Assembly: GCF_002760435.1 (NCBI RefSeq)
Contig: NZ_AUUU01000043.1
Location: forward strand, 1-64,000
Direction of reading: 5' to 3'
DNA: 64,000 nucleotides
Source: Clostridium sp. LS
Lineage (GTDB): Bacteria > Bacillota > Clostridia > Clostridiales > Clostridiaceae
The position numbers and the translations under genes were made by a program. The notes under the pieces were generated by a model. That model was given only the letters and a program-made list of their open reading frames with translations, searched no databases and was not told the origin of the DNA. Of the stretch, positions 1-8,534 are shown piece after piece. Numbering within the stretch: position 1 is the stretch's first letter; each line of letters begins with the position of its first letter.

Positions 1-25
1 TGAAAAGCCAAAGGCTTTTCTTCCT
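1..25 (+). terminator. Rho-independent terminator of a gene off the left edge
   Basis: GAAAAGCC and GGCTTTTC form an 8-bp stem at 2-20, followed by TTCCTT. It would end a plus-strand gene that lies outside the window. From here to 193 I see no gene, only AT-rich spacer. Confidence 0.5.
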
Positions 26-193
26 TAATCATTCATCATTCATTGTTCATTTTTCATCACTTAACAATCTCACAAGCATTGATATCAATCAATTTTAACA
101 ATTAAAAATTCTATAATTTCCCAGACATAAATAAAACTTTATTCAATTAATAAAAATAGTTATAAGTGAAATGCATAAAAATGAACTCATTAA

Positions 194-259
194 AAGGAAA
201 GTAAAAGTCCCAAAATGTAAAATTTCGATTCTCATTTTGGCATTCTTACTTTCCCTTTT
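194..259 (-). terminator. Long terminator hairpin of the metG-like gene
   Basis: Two nested pairings, GGAAAGTAA with TTACTTTCC and CCAAAATG with CATTTTGG, enclose a 15-nt loop. On the minus strand the stem is followed by CTTTTAATG. It lies 15 bp past the synthetase stop codon. The 63-codon plus-strand reading frame across it is an artefact of this hairpin region. Confidence 0.7.
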
Positions 260-273
260 GATTTATAAAATTA

Positions 274-2265
274 CTAATTTACAATTTGACTTTCGTGTTT
301 TTCAAAAAAATCAACACGTGGTTCTAAATATTTTAGCTTATGAGCTGATTCATTTTCAATAAATTTATAAACTGGTTCAAAAATATAATCCCAATTCCAA
401 ATTTCTTCATTTACATTTAAATATTCTCTTACCATTTCACATCCATTTGGTGCAATAGGATGAATTAAAGTAATCGCAGTTCTTACTGCATGAAAAGAAT
501 CAATTAGTACTTGTTTTCTAAGTGCATTATCATCATTTGTTTCTGCAAGTTTCATATTACCTGCCCAATATTTATTCATCTTACGTATATAACTATCTAA
601 AACATAGATCACACTATGAAATTCATGACTATACATTTGTCTTTCATATGTGAGAATAGCTTCATTGGCATCATCTAAAATATTATTACTTATTTCCCCC
701 ACAGGTATTTTTCCATCAAAATATTTTTGTGCAGTGTAAAAGCAAGATCGGACAAGCCTATTAAATACATTAGTAAGTAAATTACCATCTTTCAACACTG
801 TATCAGGACCTTGCTTATCTTCTTCAGCCATAAAAACTTGAGGCGTAAAGCTGGCACTTTTCTTTGAGAGACCAAGCCCTAAAAAGTGCATACGTAATTG
901 CTCTGCTGTATAATATTGTAACAGTTCTCCTGCCATAGGCGGCTTAATAGCACTGCTGCTGCTTGCCTTTTTATCCATAAACAATAAATGATTATTAGCG
1001 ATTAGATGAGGAAGATTAATATTATCAAAATCTACTTTATCTTCACTACTAATTCCTCGTAGTGCCATAAATAATGCCATTTCTGCAATTCCGTAAAAAT
1101 ATATATTATCTTCACCAATAAATTGATATACTTTTGCATCTTTTGAATGCCACCATTCTTCCCATTCACCTGAATTCTTACCAATAGATTCAAGGTATGT
1201 TTTAGTAAAAGAAATAGGTGCCCAAAGCGATTCTGGCCAAACCCAAAAAGTTAAATTTTTAAGGTTTTCTTTTTCAGGTACTTCAATTCCCCATTCAACA
1301 TTTCCAGATAACCTAAATGGAACTAAAGTTTTACCAGTTCTAAAACGAATTCCTAATTTATCAAATACTTCTCTTGCCATATCTCTGTCCTTTAAATTAT
1401 CGAATACAAATGAAATAGACGACTTATTTTGTTCATCAATAATTGTGTGTTTAGGCAAAGTTTCTTGTAGATTATTAATACCTTCTAATTGTTTTCGTTT
1501 CACATATATAATTGGTGCCTTTAAGAATTCTTCAATAGTATTTAATAAATATTTTCGCCAATTAGAATGTGTCTTTAAATAGTCTACATTGTCTTTTAAA
1601 ATATCATTGTATTTATCTAATTCAAAATACCAATTTATCACGTCTCTTAACTCAGGTGTTTTTCCAGACAAAATGCTCTTTGGCTCAATCAATTCATTTG
1701 GCATATATTGATGTCCCAAAGCACATTCATCTGCATATGCTTTATCTGAATTACAACCTTCAATTGGACATTTACCGACTACTTGACGACCATTTAATAG
1801 CACCTTAAAGTCAGGATCATAAAATTGTGGTGAAGATAGTTTTACTAAATATCCTCCCTCATATAGTTTGTTGAATATTTCTTCTGATACCTTCTTGTGT
1901 ATTTCGCCAGCCCTATCCAATGCAGAAGCTGCATATAAATTTAAGCTCATTTCATATTTATCTAATACTTCTTTTTGCTTCTCATGATTTTCACGAACAT
2001 AGTCCTCTATCGTACCTTCATAATTATTTTCATCAACAAGCTTTCGATAGCTTGCTGAAATAGGCGATCCATAGCAGTCTGTTCCTGATACAAATATTAC
2101 ATTTTCTTTGCCTATCCTATCCCTTAAAAATCTTGCAAAAGTATCTGCATGAACAAACACTCCTCCCACATGACCAAAATGTAATTCTTTATTTCCGTAA
2201 GGCATACCTGCTGTTACAATAGCTTTTTTAGGAAATATAGGCCGTTTTATTTTCATTTCTTCCAT
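274..2265 (-). CDS. metG: Divergent methionyl-tRNA synthetase (class I)
   Basis: Class I aminoacyl-tRNA synthetase of the methionine type, charging tRNA-Met in the cytoplasm. The N-terminal Rossmann motif reads GMPYGNKELHFGH, with HFGH (about residues 29-32) in place of HIGH. A zinc-knuckle-like CPIEGC...C follows near 166-181, then VWPESLWAPISF and an anticodon-binding helical region. Position 432-438, where KMSKS is expected, reads KKASSSS, a marked departure. There is no C-terminal EMAP-type tRNA-binding domain. I chose ATG at 2265 because AAAGGAG lies 8 bp upstream; the longer GTG start falls inside that ribosome site. A T-box leader precedes it, which fits a synthetase gene. The normal KMSKS-type clostridial MetRS may exist elsewhere, making this a paralogue. 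The methionine assignment rests on family resemblance and is fairly, not fully, certain. Confidence 0.82.
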   Translation of the reverse strand: MEEMKIKRPIFPKKAIVTAGMPYGNKELHFGHVGGVFVHADTFARFLRDRIGKENVIFVSGTDCYGSPISASYRKLVDENNYEGTIEDYVRENHEKQKEVLDKYEMSLNLYAASALDRAGEIHKKVSEEIFNKLYEGGYLVKLSSPQFYDPDFKVLLNGRQVVGKCPIEGCNSDKAYADECALGHQYMPNELIEPKSILSGKTPELRDVINWYFELDKYNDILKDNVDYLKTHSNWRKYLLNTIEEFLKAPIIYVKRKQLEGINNLQETLPKHTIIDEQNKSSISFVFDNLKDRDMAREVFDKLGIRFRTGKTLVPFRLSGNVEWGIEVPEKENLKNLTFWVWPESLWAPISFTKTYLESIGKNSGEWEEWWHSKDAKVYQFIGEDNIYFYGIAEMALFMALRGISSEDKVDFDNINLPHLIANNHLLFMDKKASSSSAIKPPMAGELLQYYTAEQLRMHFLGLGLSKKSASFTPQVFMAEEDKQGPDTVLKDGNLLTNVFNRLVRSCFYTAQKYFDGKIPVGEISNNILDDANEAILTYERQMYSHEFHSVIYVLDSYIRKMNKYWAGNMKLAETNDDNALRKQVLIDSFHAVRTAITLIHPIAPNGCEMVREYLNVNEEIWNWDYIFEPVYKFIENESAHKLKYLEPRVDFFEKHESQIVN

Positions 2266-2309
2266 AGTTCCCACTCCTTTAGATATAATATTGCTGAAAA
2301 AAGCGTATA

Positions 2310-2690
2310 AAAAAACACCTCCTACAAATCATTTGCAGGGGCGAATTTATATCGCGGTACCACCCTATTTCATTAGTATGTCACCATACTAATCTTATTG
2401 AGTACAAAATTATACTCTAGTTCTGTAACGTGAACAAACGTCATAGCATCACTTAATTCAGTTAACTATGAATGAGGAAATCTCAAAAAGAAAGTTCTAT
2501 ATATACTTTTGAACAATGTATAAATACTTTATTCAAAACTATAGTCTACTCAAACATACTATATGAATTAAGATCCGTATGCGGCTCCGAGCCTTGTTTC
2601 GTTAAAATTTCCGCTATTCCCTCTCAGCGTCAGGAACTTCTCTGTAAGCTTCTATAGTAACTACTTTTCTCTTCATAGCCTTTATTTTGT
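2310..2690 (-). promoter_or_regulatory. T-box leader of the metG-like gene
   Basis: Read on the minus strand, the T-box core AGGGTGGTACCGCG sits at about 2353-2366. It is followed by the terminator CCTGCAAA/TTTGTAGG (with an outer CGCC/GGTG extension) and a run of seven T at about 2309-2316. Upstream lie AGAGAAGTTCC, a GC-rich arm GGCTCGGAGCC and the helix TTAGTATG/CATACTAA just before the core. The UGGU bulge pairs with a tRNA whose discriminator base is A, as in tRNA-Met. I could not fold Stem I well enough to read the specifier codon. Confidence 0.88.
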
Positions 2691-2693
2691 AAA

Positions 2694-2722
2694 ATTATAT
2701 TAAATATATAGTTTTTTGTCAA
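2694..2722 (-). promoter_or_regulatory. Sigma-A promoter of the metG T-box transcript
   Basis: Perfect TTGACA (2717-2722) and TATAAT (2694-2699) with a 17-bp spacer on the minus strand, placing the transcript start at the head of the T-box leader. From 2723 to 2907 I see no gene. Confidence 0.85.
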
Positions 2723-2907
2723 GGGGTTAATTAAATATGGAAAGGGGAGTGAATGTGTATCCGTAAGTATTCCTGATATTTATATTACAGGACTTATTTA
2801 GTTGGTGCAAATAAATGTATTAATATAAATAGCTAACTAAATTCAATTAGGCAATCGCGATGATTTGAAAAATCATTTACGACTGCTCAGTACTAGAAAT
2901 TGAAATT

Positions 2908-2947
2908 TACAAAAAGAGAGGATGCTCCATTATAAAGTATCCTCTCT
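2908..2947 (-). terminator. Terminator of the osmoprotectant ABC operon
   Basis: AAGAGAGGAT and ATCCTCTCTT pair around a 15-nt loop, followed on the minus strand by TTTTTG. It lies about 45 bp beyond the last gene of the operon. Confidence 0.8.
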
Positions 2948-2990
2948 TAAAATATATATTAATTTATTAAATAGGGGCTCTTTAAAACTT

Positions 2991-3602
2991 TTAAGTAATT
3001 TTTTTCTCAATCACATTAAGCACTGCATTTACCACTATAGCTAAGCCTGCTGACATTAAGGTTCCCCATAGTATTTTAGCTGTATTTACTGTCCTAAGTC
3101 CATCTAATAAAATACTGCCAATTCCACCTGCATTAATTGATGCTGCAATTGTAGCTATACCTATGGTAGATACTACTGCTAGATGAATTCCTGCAAAGAT
3201 CGGTTTAGTTACTAGAGGCACTTTTACTTGAAATAATATTTGGCTTTTGTTCATTCCTATTCCAGTTGCCGCCTCAATTATTGATGCATCTACATTATTT
3301 AATCCATCTAAGATATTCCTAAGTAATATATACTGATTATAAAGTACTAAAACTATAATTGCAGTAACCTTTCCAAGTCCAGTTAGCGGCACTAAAATTG
3401 CAAATAACGCTAAGCTAGGAATTGAATATATCATAGCAAATATATTAATCAGCAGCTTAGATGCTATTTTTGAATAGGCTGCTAAAATTGTTAACAAAGC
3501 TGCTAACATAATTGAAATTACTAAGGTAATTAAAACAATTTCTATATGTCCTACAAAAGCCTTTAATAGCTTATCTGGATATTTTAACAAATAATCTATC
3601 AT
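2991..3602 (-). CDS. Osmoprotectant ABC transporter permease (OpuCD/OpuCB-like)
   Basis: 203-residue inner-membrane permease of the glycine betaine/choline/carnitine importer family. About five hydrophobic segments are visible, and the cytoplasmic EAA-type loop reads EAATGIGMNKSQILFQVKVP (near 110-130), the contact for the ATPase. It is the last gene of a minus-strand operon and starts 6 bp after the ATPase stop. A second, slightly longer permease (5412-6062) in the same operon would complete a heterodimeric channel. The substrate (betaine, choline, carnitine or proline betaine) cannot be read from sequence. Confidence 0.88.
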   Translation of the reverse strand: MIDYLLKYPDKLLKAFVGHIEIVLITLVISIMLAALLTILAAYSKIASKLLINIFAMIYSIPSLALFAILVPLTGLGKVTAIIVLVLYNQYILLRNILDGLNNVDASIIEAATGIGMNKSQILFQVKVPLVTKPIFAGIHLAVVSTIGIATIAASINAGGIGSILLDGLRTVNTAKILWGTLMSAGLAIVVNAVLNVIEKKIT

Positions 3603-3608
3603 AAATTT

Positions 3609-4370
3609 TTAATCCTCCAGAAATACTTCCTGCACTTTTGCAGAATTAATTAGTGATTTTACAAAATCATTTGCTGGATTTCTAACAATATTTTTTGGAG
3701 TATCAAATTGTTGTATCTTACCTTTATCCATTATTAATACTCTGCTGCCAAGTTTAAAGGCTTCATTAATATCATGGGTTACAAATAAATAAGTTTTCTT
3801 TGAAGCATTATAAATCTTTAATAATTCATCTTGAAGATTAATTCTATTTATTGCATCGATAGCTCCAAAAGGCTCATCAAGTAACATTACATCAGGATTA
3901 ACTGCTAAAGCCCTAGCAAGTCCTACACGTTGCTGCTGACCACCTGATAATTGAGACGGATATCTATTTTTAAATTCACTTGGCTCCAGCCCCACAAGTT
4001 TAAGAAGTTCCCATACCCTGGCATCTATTTTTTCCTTAGGCCACTTAAGTATCTTAGGAACCGTTGCTATATTGCCTGCTATGGTCATGTGAGGAAATAA
4101 ACCTACCTGTTGAATTACATAACCTATTTTTCTTCGAAACTGTACTGGCTCTGTAACACTGATATCTTCACCAAAAAATTCAATACTTCCTTTATGGGGG
4201 TCATATAAGCGGTTAATCATTTTAAGAAGAGTTGTCTTTCCACATCCTGATGAACCTAATATTGTAATAAATTCACCATGTTCTATTGTTAGGCTTACAT
4301 TATCAACCGCACTATATGCTGATCCCTTGAATTTCTTGCTAACATTCTTAAATTCTATTGCTACACTCAT
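3609..4370 (-). CDS. Osmoprotectant ABC transporter ATP-binding protein (OpuCA-like, short)
   Basis: 253-residue ATPase. Walker A GSSGCGKTT (near 39-47), Q-loop, signature LSGGQQQRVGLARAL, Walker B VMLLDEPFGAID and the switch histidine in VTHD are all present. It energises the two permeases of the operon. Typical OpuCA/OpuBA proteins carry C-terminal CBS domains that sense ionic strength; this one stops about 120 residues short of that and has none, so osmotic gating must come from elsewhere or be absent. It lies 23 bp after the binding-protein gene. Confidence 0.88.
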   Translation of the reverse strand: MSVAIEFKNVSKKFKGSAYSAVDNVSLTIEHGEFITILGSSGCGKTTLLKMINRLYDPHKGSIEFFGEDISVTEPVQFRRKIGYVIQQVGLFPHMTIAGNIATVPKILKWPKEKIDARVWELLKLVGLEPSEFKNRYPSQLSGGQQQRVGLARALAVNPDVMLLDEPFGAIDAINRINLQDELLKIYNASKKTYLFVTHDINEAFKLGSRVLIMDKGKIQQFDTPKNIVRNPANDFVKSLINSAKVQEVFLED

Positions 4371-4393
4371 TCTTAAATATCTCCTTCTATCTG

Positions 4394-5302
4394 TTATTTA
4401 ATAGAATCGTAATATTCCTTTGCTACTTCTTCGTATTCTTTTTTATCTACATCAACTTCTGCGTTTAATTTTGTTATCTTCTTTGTATCTAAACTTGCAC
4501 TAACCTTATTTAAAATATTAGCAATATCAGGATGTGCATCTAATACTGATTTTTTAACTACTGGTGCTAAGTTGTATGGAGGCCATACATGTTTATCATC
4601 TTCTAATAAGGTAAACTTAGGTTTTGTTAATTGCCCCTCTGTTGTAGATGCAGGTGCAAGATCAGCTTCATTTTTTGATAATACCTCATATTTTAAACCA
4701 TTGTCATATACCTTTGAAGATTTAAAATTAAACTTTCCATAGACTTTCTCTAAGCCTGGAATACCATCTTCTCTTTTATCAAATTCACCTTGCGATGCAA
4801 ATCTTATTTCACTTGCATGTTTTTGTAAATCAGAAATAGTTTTAATTCCAAGTTTTTCTGCTACATCTGTACGAATTACTAAGCCTTGTCCATCATTTGC
4901 TGATGAATAGTTTAACCATACTAAATTAAACTGCTTTTCATATTCTGATTTAACTGTGTCATAAACCTTTTGAGGATCTGTAATTAAATCTTTCTTTAAA
5001 ATTGCTAACAAACCAGTTCCAGTGTACTCAGGATATAAATCAATTTCGTTATTTACCAATGAAGTATGAATAACTGAACTAGCAATGTTTGGCACTCTTT
5101 CTACCTTGTAACCTTTATCTTCAAGAGCTAATGCATAAATTTCACCTACTATTGAATTCTCAGTAAAATCCTTTGATCCTATACGAATTGTATTTTTATC
5201 TCCGCTGCCACTAATACCTTTACTATTACCGCAGGCAACAAGTCCTCCAAGCACAACTGTAATTAATAAAGTTCCTATTATTCTTTTAATATTTCTATTC
5301 AT
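4394..5302 (-). CDS. Osmoprotectant ABC transporter substrate-binding lipoprotein (OpuCC-like)
   Basis: About 302 residues. It has a lipoprotein signal peptide with lipobox LVAC (mature Cys near residue 24), then a QAT-type periplasmic-binding fold: IRIGSKDFTENSIVGEIYA is the characteristic OpuC opening, and YPEYTGTGL is the conserved ligand-pocket segment. It captures quaternary-ammonium solutes outside the membrane and delivers them to the permeases. I start at ATG 5302, with GGAG 8 bp upstream; the longer GTG frame runs through the ribosome site. Gene order in the operon is eamA-type exporter, permease, this gene, ATPase, permease. Confidence 0.88.
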   Translation of the reverse strand: MNRNIKRIIGTLLITVVLGGLVACGNSKGISGSGDKNTIRIGSKDFTENSIVGEIYALALEDKGYKVERVPNIASSVIHTSLVNNEIDLYPEYTGTGLLAILKKDLITDPQKVYDTVKSEYEKQFNLVWLNYSSANDGQGLVIRTDVAEKLGIKTISDLQKHASEIRFASQGEFDKREDGIPGLEKVYGKFNFKSSKVYDNGLKYEVLSKNEADLAPASTTEGQLTKPKFTLLEDDKHVWPPYNLAPVVKKSVLDAHPDIANILNKVSASLDTKKITKLNAEVDVDKKEYEEVAKEYYDSIK

Positions 5303-5411
5303 TACTATCACTCCCACCTTTAAATTTTTTATTAAATCTTTTAATAAGCTTTATCAGAGCTCATTCATACGTATATTTAGCTATAATCTATACAGGTTAA
5401 TTAATTTCTAA

Positions 5412-6062
5412 TTATATATTTGAATTAATATATTTATATCTAAACAGATGTTTTTCTAAACCTAACATAGTTACATTGGCAAGCATTGAAAGAATTGCTA
5501 CGGTAACGCCTCCTATAATCAGTAAATCTGCTCTATTTAATCCTAAGCCAGTAAAAATAATATTACCTACGCCACCACCGCCTATATAGGCTGCAAGGGT
5601 TGCACTTGCAATTATCTCGACCATTGCAGTTTTAATTCCTGTCAATATAAGAGGTGCTGCTAATGGTACTTTTACTTTCCAAAATCCTTGTATGTTTGAC
5701 ATTCCCATTGCCATGGAAGTTTCTATCATAAATTCGGGAATCGTATTAAAGGCAAGGGCTGTATTTAATAATATTGGTGGTATTCCAAGTAAAACTAAAG
5801 CAATCATTGCTGGCTTAACTCCTGTCCCAACTATAGGAATTAACATAATGAGAACAGCTAAGCTCGGAACAATTCTGAAGGTATTAAACCATGTGGTTAT
5901 CCACTGATACCATATTTTATTTTTTGTAGCTAATATTCCAAAAGGAATTCCAATAATGGCTGCGGCAAATAAGGATATTAGACTTATTTCTAAATGCTGC
6001 CCTATTGCCTGCAGATAACTATTCATATCCGTTTGAAAATATTTTAAGATGTCTTGCCACAT
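5412..6062 (-). CDS. Osmoprotectant ABC transporter permease (OpuCB-like)
   Basis: 216-residue membrane permease with five to six hydrophobic segments and the EAA loop MIETSMAMGMSNIQGFWKVKVP. It partners the permease at 2991-3602. The start is taken as ATG 6062, because an AGGGAAG ribosome site formed by the last codons of the upstream exporter gene sits about 9 bp before it; an earlier ATG at 6083 would overlap that gene by 17 bp. The 110-bp gap to the binding-protein gene holds no obvious promoter. Confidence 0.86.
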   Translation of the reverse strand: MWQDILKYFQTDMNSYLQAIGQHLEISLISLFAAAIIGIPFGILATKNKIWYQWITTWFNTFRIVPSLAVLIMLIPIVGTGVKPAMIALVLLGIPPILLNTALAFNTIPEFMIETSMAMGMSNIQGFWKVKVPLAAPLILTGIKTAMVEIIASATLAAYIGGGGVGNIIFTGLGLNRADLLIIGGVTVAILSMLANVTMLGLEKHLFRYKYINSNI

Positions 6063-6066
6063 ATTT

Positions 6067-6918
6067 TCACTTCCCTTTTTCATAAAGTATAATTCCTAAA
6101 AATATAATTGCTCCGCCTATCCACGTACCAACGCTCGGTATTTCAAATAATGTGAAAAATCCCATTATTATGGCCAAAAAAGGAGATACAAATATAAAAT
6201 TACTAACTTCACTCGTCTTTTCTGACAATGATAATGCCTTGGACCAGAGCAAATAAGCTATACCACTACAGAAAACCCCCATTATAATTACACTCACATT
6301 AGCCTGCCAAATTGAATTTTTAAGTTCTGGCAATACCTTAGTCAGAAAAGGCAGCAGCATTATAGTTCCGGCAAAAATACTATAAGTAGTTGTTTGTATT
6401 GGTGTATACTTATTAACCAATTTTCTCGACAAAATATTATATATACTAAAGGAAATCGCTGAAATTAAAATCCAAAGCACTCCAGCATTTAAAGAAAAGA
6501 TGCCTTCCCATAAACATATAACAACAACTCCAATAAACTCAATTAATATTCCACTCCATCCAATGTTACTTATTTTCTCATTAAAGATTACTCTGGCTAT
6601 TAATGCAGTAAAAATCGGTGTAGTTGAAATAATAATACTTGAGGTTGCTACACTTACTGACTGTGCTCCAATATTAAAGGTTAACACATATATTGAAAAA
6701 CCAGTGGCTCCCAGGGCAAAGAACCAAGGTATATCTTTAATATCTGGAATTGGTACCTTCTTCAAAAAAACTACAATAAGAAAAAATATTGATGCTACAA
6801 CATATCTAAATACACTTAAGCCTAATGGTGAATAATACATAAGTCCTATCTTTGTAAATATATACGCCATTACCCAAATTATTATAGTTATCATTGAATA
6901 AATTTTATAGTTCTTCAT
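6067..6918 (-). CDS. EamA/DMT-family transporter
   Basis: 283-residue drug/metabolite transporter with ten hydrophobic segments in two EamA repeats (roughly 5-135 and 150-280), starting with the usual VMAYIFTKIGL-type first helix. Such proteins export amino acids, metabolites or drugs across the cytoplasmic membrane. It is the first full gene of the osmoprotectant operon and is separated from the first permease start by only 4 bp, so the two are probably translationally coupled. Whether it moves a compatible solute or its precursor is a guess from position only. Confidence 0.85.
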   Translation of the reverse strand: MKNYKIYSMITIIIWVMAYIFTKIGLMYYSPLGLSVFRYVVASIFFLIVVFLKKVPIPDIKDIPWFFALGATGFSIYVLTFNIGAQSVSVATSSIIISTTPIFTALIARVIFNEKISNIGWSGILIEFIGVVVICLWEGIFSLNAGVLWILISAISFSIYNILSRKLVNKYTPIQTTTYSIFAGTIMLLPFLTKVLPELKNSIWQANVSVIIMGVFCSGIAYLLWSKALSLSEKTSEVSNFIFVSPFLAIIMGFFTLFEIPSVGTWIGGAIIFLGIILYEKGK

Positions 6919-6952
6919 TTGCTTCTAATTCCCTAAATTTTTTCTCTATCAT
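6905..6952 (-). CDS. Possible 15-codon upstream ORF overlapping the EamA start
   Basis: ATG at 6952 is preceded by GGAGGG at a 9-bp distance. It would encode MIEKKFRELEANEEL and stops 14 nt inside the EamA gene. The EamA ATG itself has only a weak AGGGA at 11 bp, which lies inside this ORF, so translation of the small ORF could deliver ribosomes to EamA. This is inference; the peptide has no recognisable relatives to me. Confidence 0.35.
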   Translation of the reverse strand: MIEKKFRELEANEEL

Positions 6953-6979
6953 TTCTAAGCGCCCTCCATTCTTCCAATA

Positions 6980-7008
6980 ATTATATCATATAACATATTT
7001 TATAGCAA
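6980..7008 (-). promoter_or_regulatory. Promoter of the EamA-osmoprotectant operon
   Basis: TTGCTA (7003-7008) and TATAAT (6980-6985) with a 17-bp spacer on the minus strand. The -35 box touches the 27-bp inverted repeat at 7007-7033. Confidence 0.65.
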
Positions 7009-7033
7009 ACCTATGTTCTGAGAACATAGGTTT
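7007..7033. repeat. 27-bp inverted repeat between metY and the EamA operon
   Basis: AAACCTATGTTCT and its exact reverse complement are separated by one base. It lies 35 bp past the metY stop and overlaps the next promoter's -35 box by two bases. It may terminate metY, but the minus-strand sequence after it (GCTATAAAA) is not U-rich, so an operator role for the EamA promoter is equally possible. Confidence 0.5.
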
Positions 7034-7067
7034 GTTTTGTATATGACAAAGAATACCTTAATATTCA

Positions 7068-8372
7068 TCATTCTTGTATTGAATCGAGTGCGTATTTAAG
7101 ATCCGCTATTAAATCTTCTGCCTCTTCAATTCCTATTGATAGTCTCAATGTATCATCATATACTCCAGCTTTTTCCCTTTCTTCTTTAGTTTGTCCAAAA
7201 TGAGTTGAGGTTGCTGAGTGCACTATAAGAGATTTTGCATCTCCCACATTTACCATATAGTCAAACACTTTAACTTTTTCAAGTACTTTTCTTGCTGCTT
7301 TTATTCCACCTTTTAATCTTATAGACATAATTGCACCAGGCCCTTTAGGAAAGTATTTTTTCGCCAACTCATGATACTTGCTACTTTCAAGTCCTGGGTA
7401 AGCTACTGAAAGAACTTGCGGGTGACTTTCAAGAAATTCAGCCACCTTTTGTGCATTAGCTGCATGTTCCCGCATTCTTAAAGATAAAGTTTCTATTCCT
7501 TGCAATAAATAAAAGGCGCTAGTTGGACTTAAGTGCGCACCTAAGTCTGTTAAATATCTTATTCTAAGTCTCTTTGTAAACATGGTTTCATCTAAGGTCT
7601 CTCTTCCTATTGTATCTTTATATTCATCATAGAATCTTTCAAATTGAGGGAACTTCCCATTTAACCAATTAAAACCGCCTTTTTCCACTACAGCTCCTAC
7701 AATTGTAGTTCCATGCCCAGCAAGGTATTTTGTTGCTGAATAGCATACAATATCAGCACCATATTCAAAAGGTCTTAATAAGTAAGGCGTAGCAAAAGTA
7801 TTATCAATAATAAGTGGTATTCCATGCTCATGGGCCAAATTAGCCACGGCTTCAATGTCTATTATATTCATCCCTGGGTTACCAAGACTTTCAATATAGA
7901 TTGCTTTTGTTTTACCTGTAATAACTTTTCTGTATGATTCTATATCATTTTCATCTTCTACAAACTTTCCAACAATTCCATAGTCAGGCAAAATGCTGTT
8001 TAATAAAGTTGTGCTTCCTCCATATAAGGTATTAACTGCTACTATTTCATCTCCTGTCTTTGCAATATTTAGAAAGGTGTTAGATATTGCCGCCATTCCT
8101 GAGCCTAATGCAATTGCTTCTGCACCGCCTTCAAGGGATGCAAGCCTTCTTTCTAAAACTGTATTAGTTGGATTTGAAAATCTCACATAAGAATGACCTT
8201 CCTCTGAGTAATCAAATAATCTAATACATCTATCAAAATCTCCAAGTTCAAAAGCTGCTGTTTGATAAATCGGAACTGCTTTTGATCTATAATGTTCTGC
8301 TGGGTTATAACCAGCATGTAATTGTCTTGTAGTAAAACCTAACTGATTATTTTTATATGCTTCGTAACTCAT
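7068..8372 (-). CDS. metY: O-acetylhomoserine aminocarboxypropyltransferase (sulfhydrylase)
   Basis: 434-residue PLP enzyme of the Cys/Met metabolism family. It makes homocysteine (or methionine) from O-acetylhomoserine and sulfide (or methanethiol). The PLP lysine lies in YSATKYLAGHGT (near 215-226); other family marks are FTTRQLHAGYNP at the N terminus, RFSNPTNTVLERRLASLEGG, IIDNTFATPYLLRPFEYGAD and VGDAKSLIVHSATSTH. The ~430 length and the insertion around YDEYKDTIGRE are typical of MetY rather than the shorter MetB/MetC. A good GAGAGGG ribosome site precedes the ATG. I found no S-box or T-box in the 162-bp leader. It sits downstream of the Fe-S protein gene on the same strand. Confidence 0.92.
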   Translation of the reverse strand: MSYEAYKNNQLGFTTRQLHAGYNPAEHYRSKAVPIYQTAAFELGDFDRCIRLFDYSEEGHSYVRFSNPTNTVLERRLASLEGGAEAIALGSGMAAISNTFLNIAKTGDEIVAVNTLYGGSTTLLNSILPDYGIVGKFVEDENDIESYRKVITGKTKAIYIESLGNPGMNIIDIEAVANLAHEHGIPLIIDNTFATPYLLRPFEYGADIVCYSATKYLAGHGTTIVGAVVEKGGFNWLNGKFPQFERFYDEYKDTIGRETLDETMFTKRLRIRYLTDLGAHLSPTSAFYLLQGIETLSLRMREHAANAQKVAEFLESHPQVLSVAYPGLESSKYHELAKKYFPKGPGAIMSIRLKGGIKAARKVLEKVKVFDYMVNVGDAKSLIVHSATSTHFGQTKEEREKAGVYDDTLRLSIGIEEAEDLIADLKYALDSIQE

Positions 8373-8534
8373 TTTAATCCCTCTCTTTTAGTTTAGTCAC
8401 CTTCAAGAAATAACACCTACTAATAGGCTTGTATATTTTGTACCATGCAACATAAGTAAGTTCCACTAATAATTCTGCAATGATAAAAACCTACTTTCTT
8501 TAATGGTGGAAAATAAGTGATGCTTTTTAATATT

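Noticed and set aside
171..362. 63-codon plus-strand ORF at the left end
   Set aside because: It reads through the metG terminator hairpin and into the synthetase antisense; no ribosome site.
2472..2657. 61-codon plus-strand ORF in the metG leader
   Set aside because: It overlaps the T-box RNA in antisense and has no ribosome site.
8373..8534. Possible SAM (S-box) or T-box riboswitch before metY
   Set aside because: No S-box or T-box core could be found in this gap; only a ribosome site is visible.
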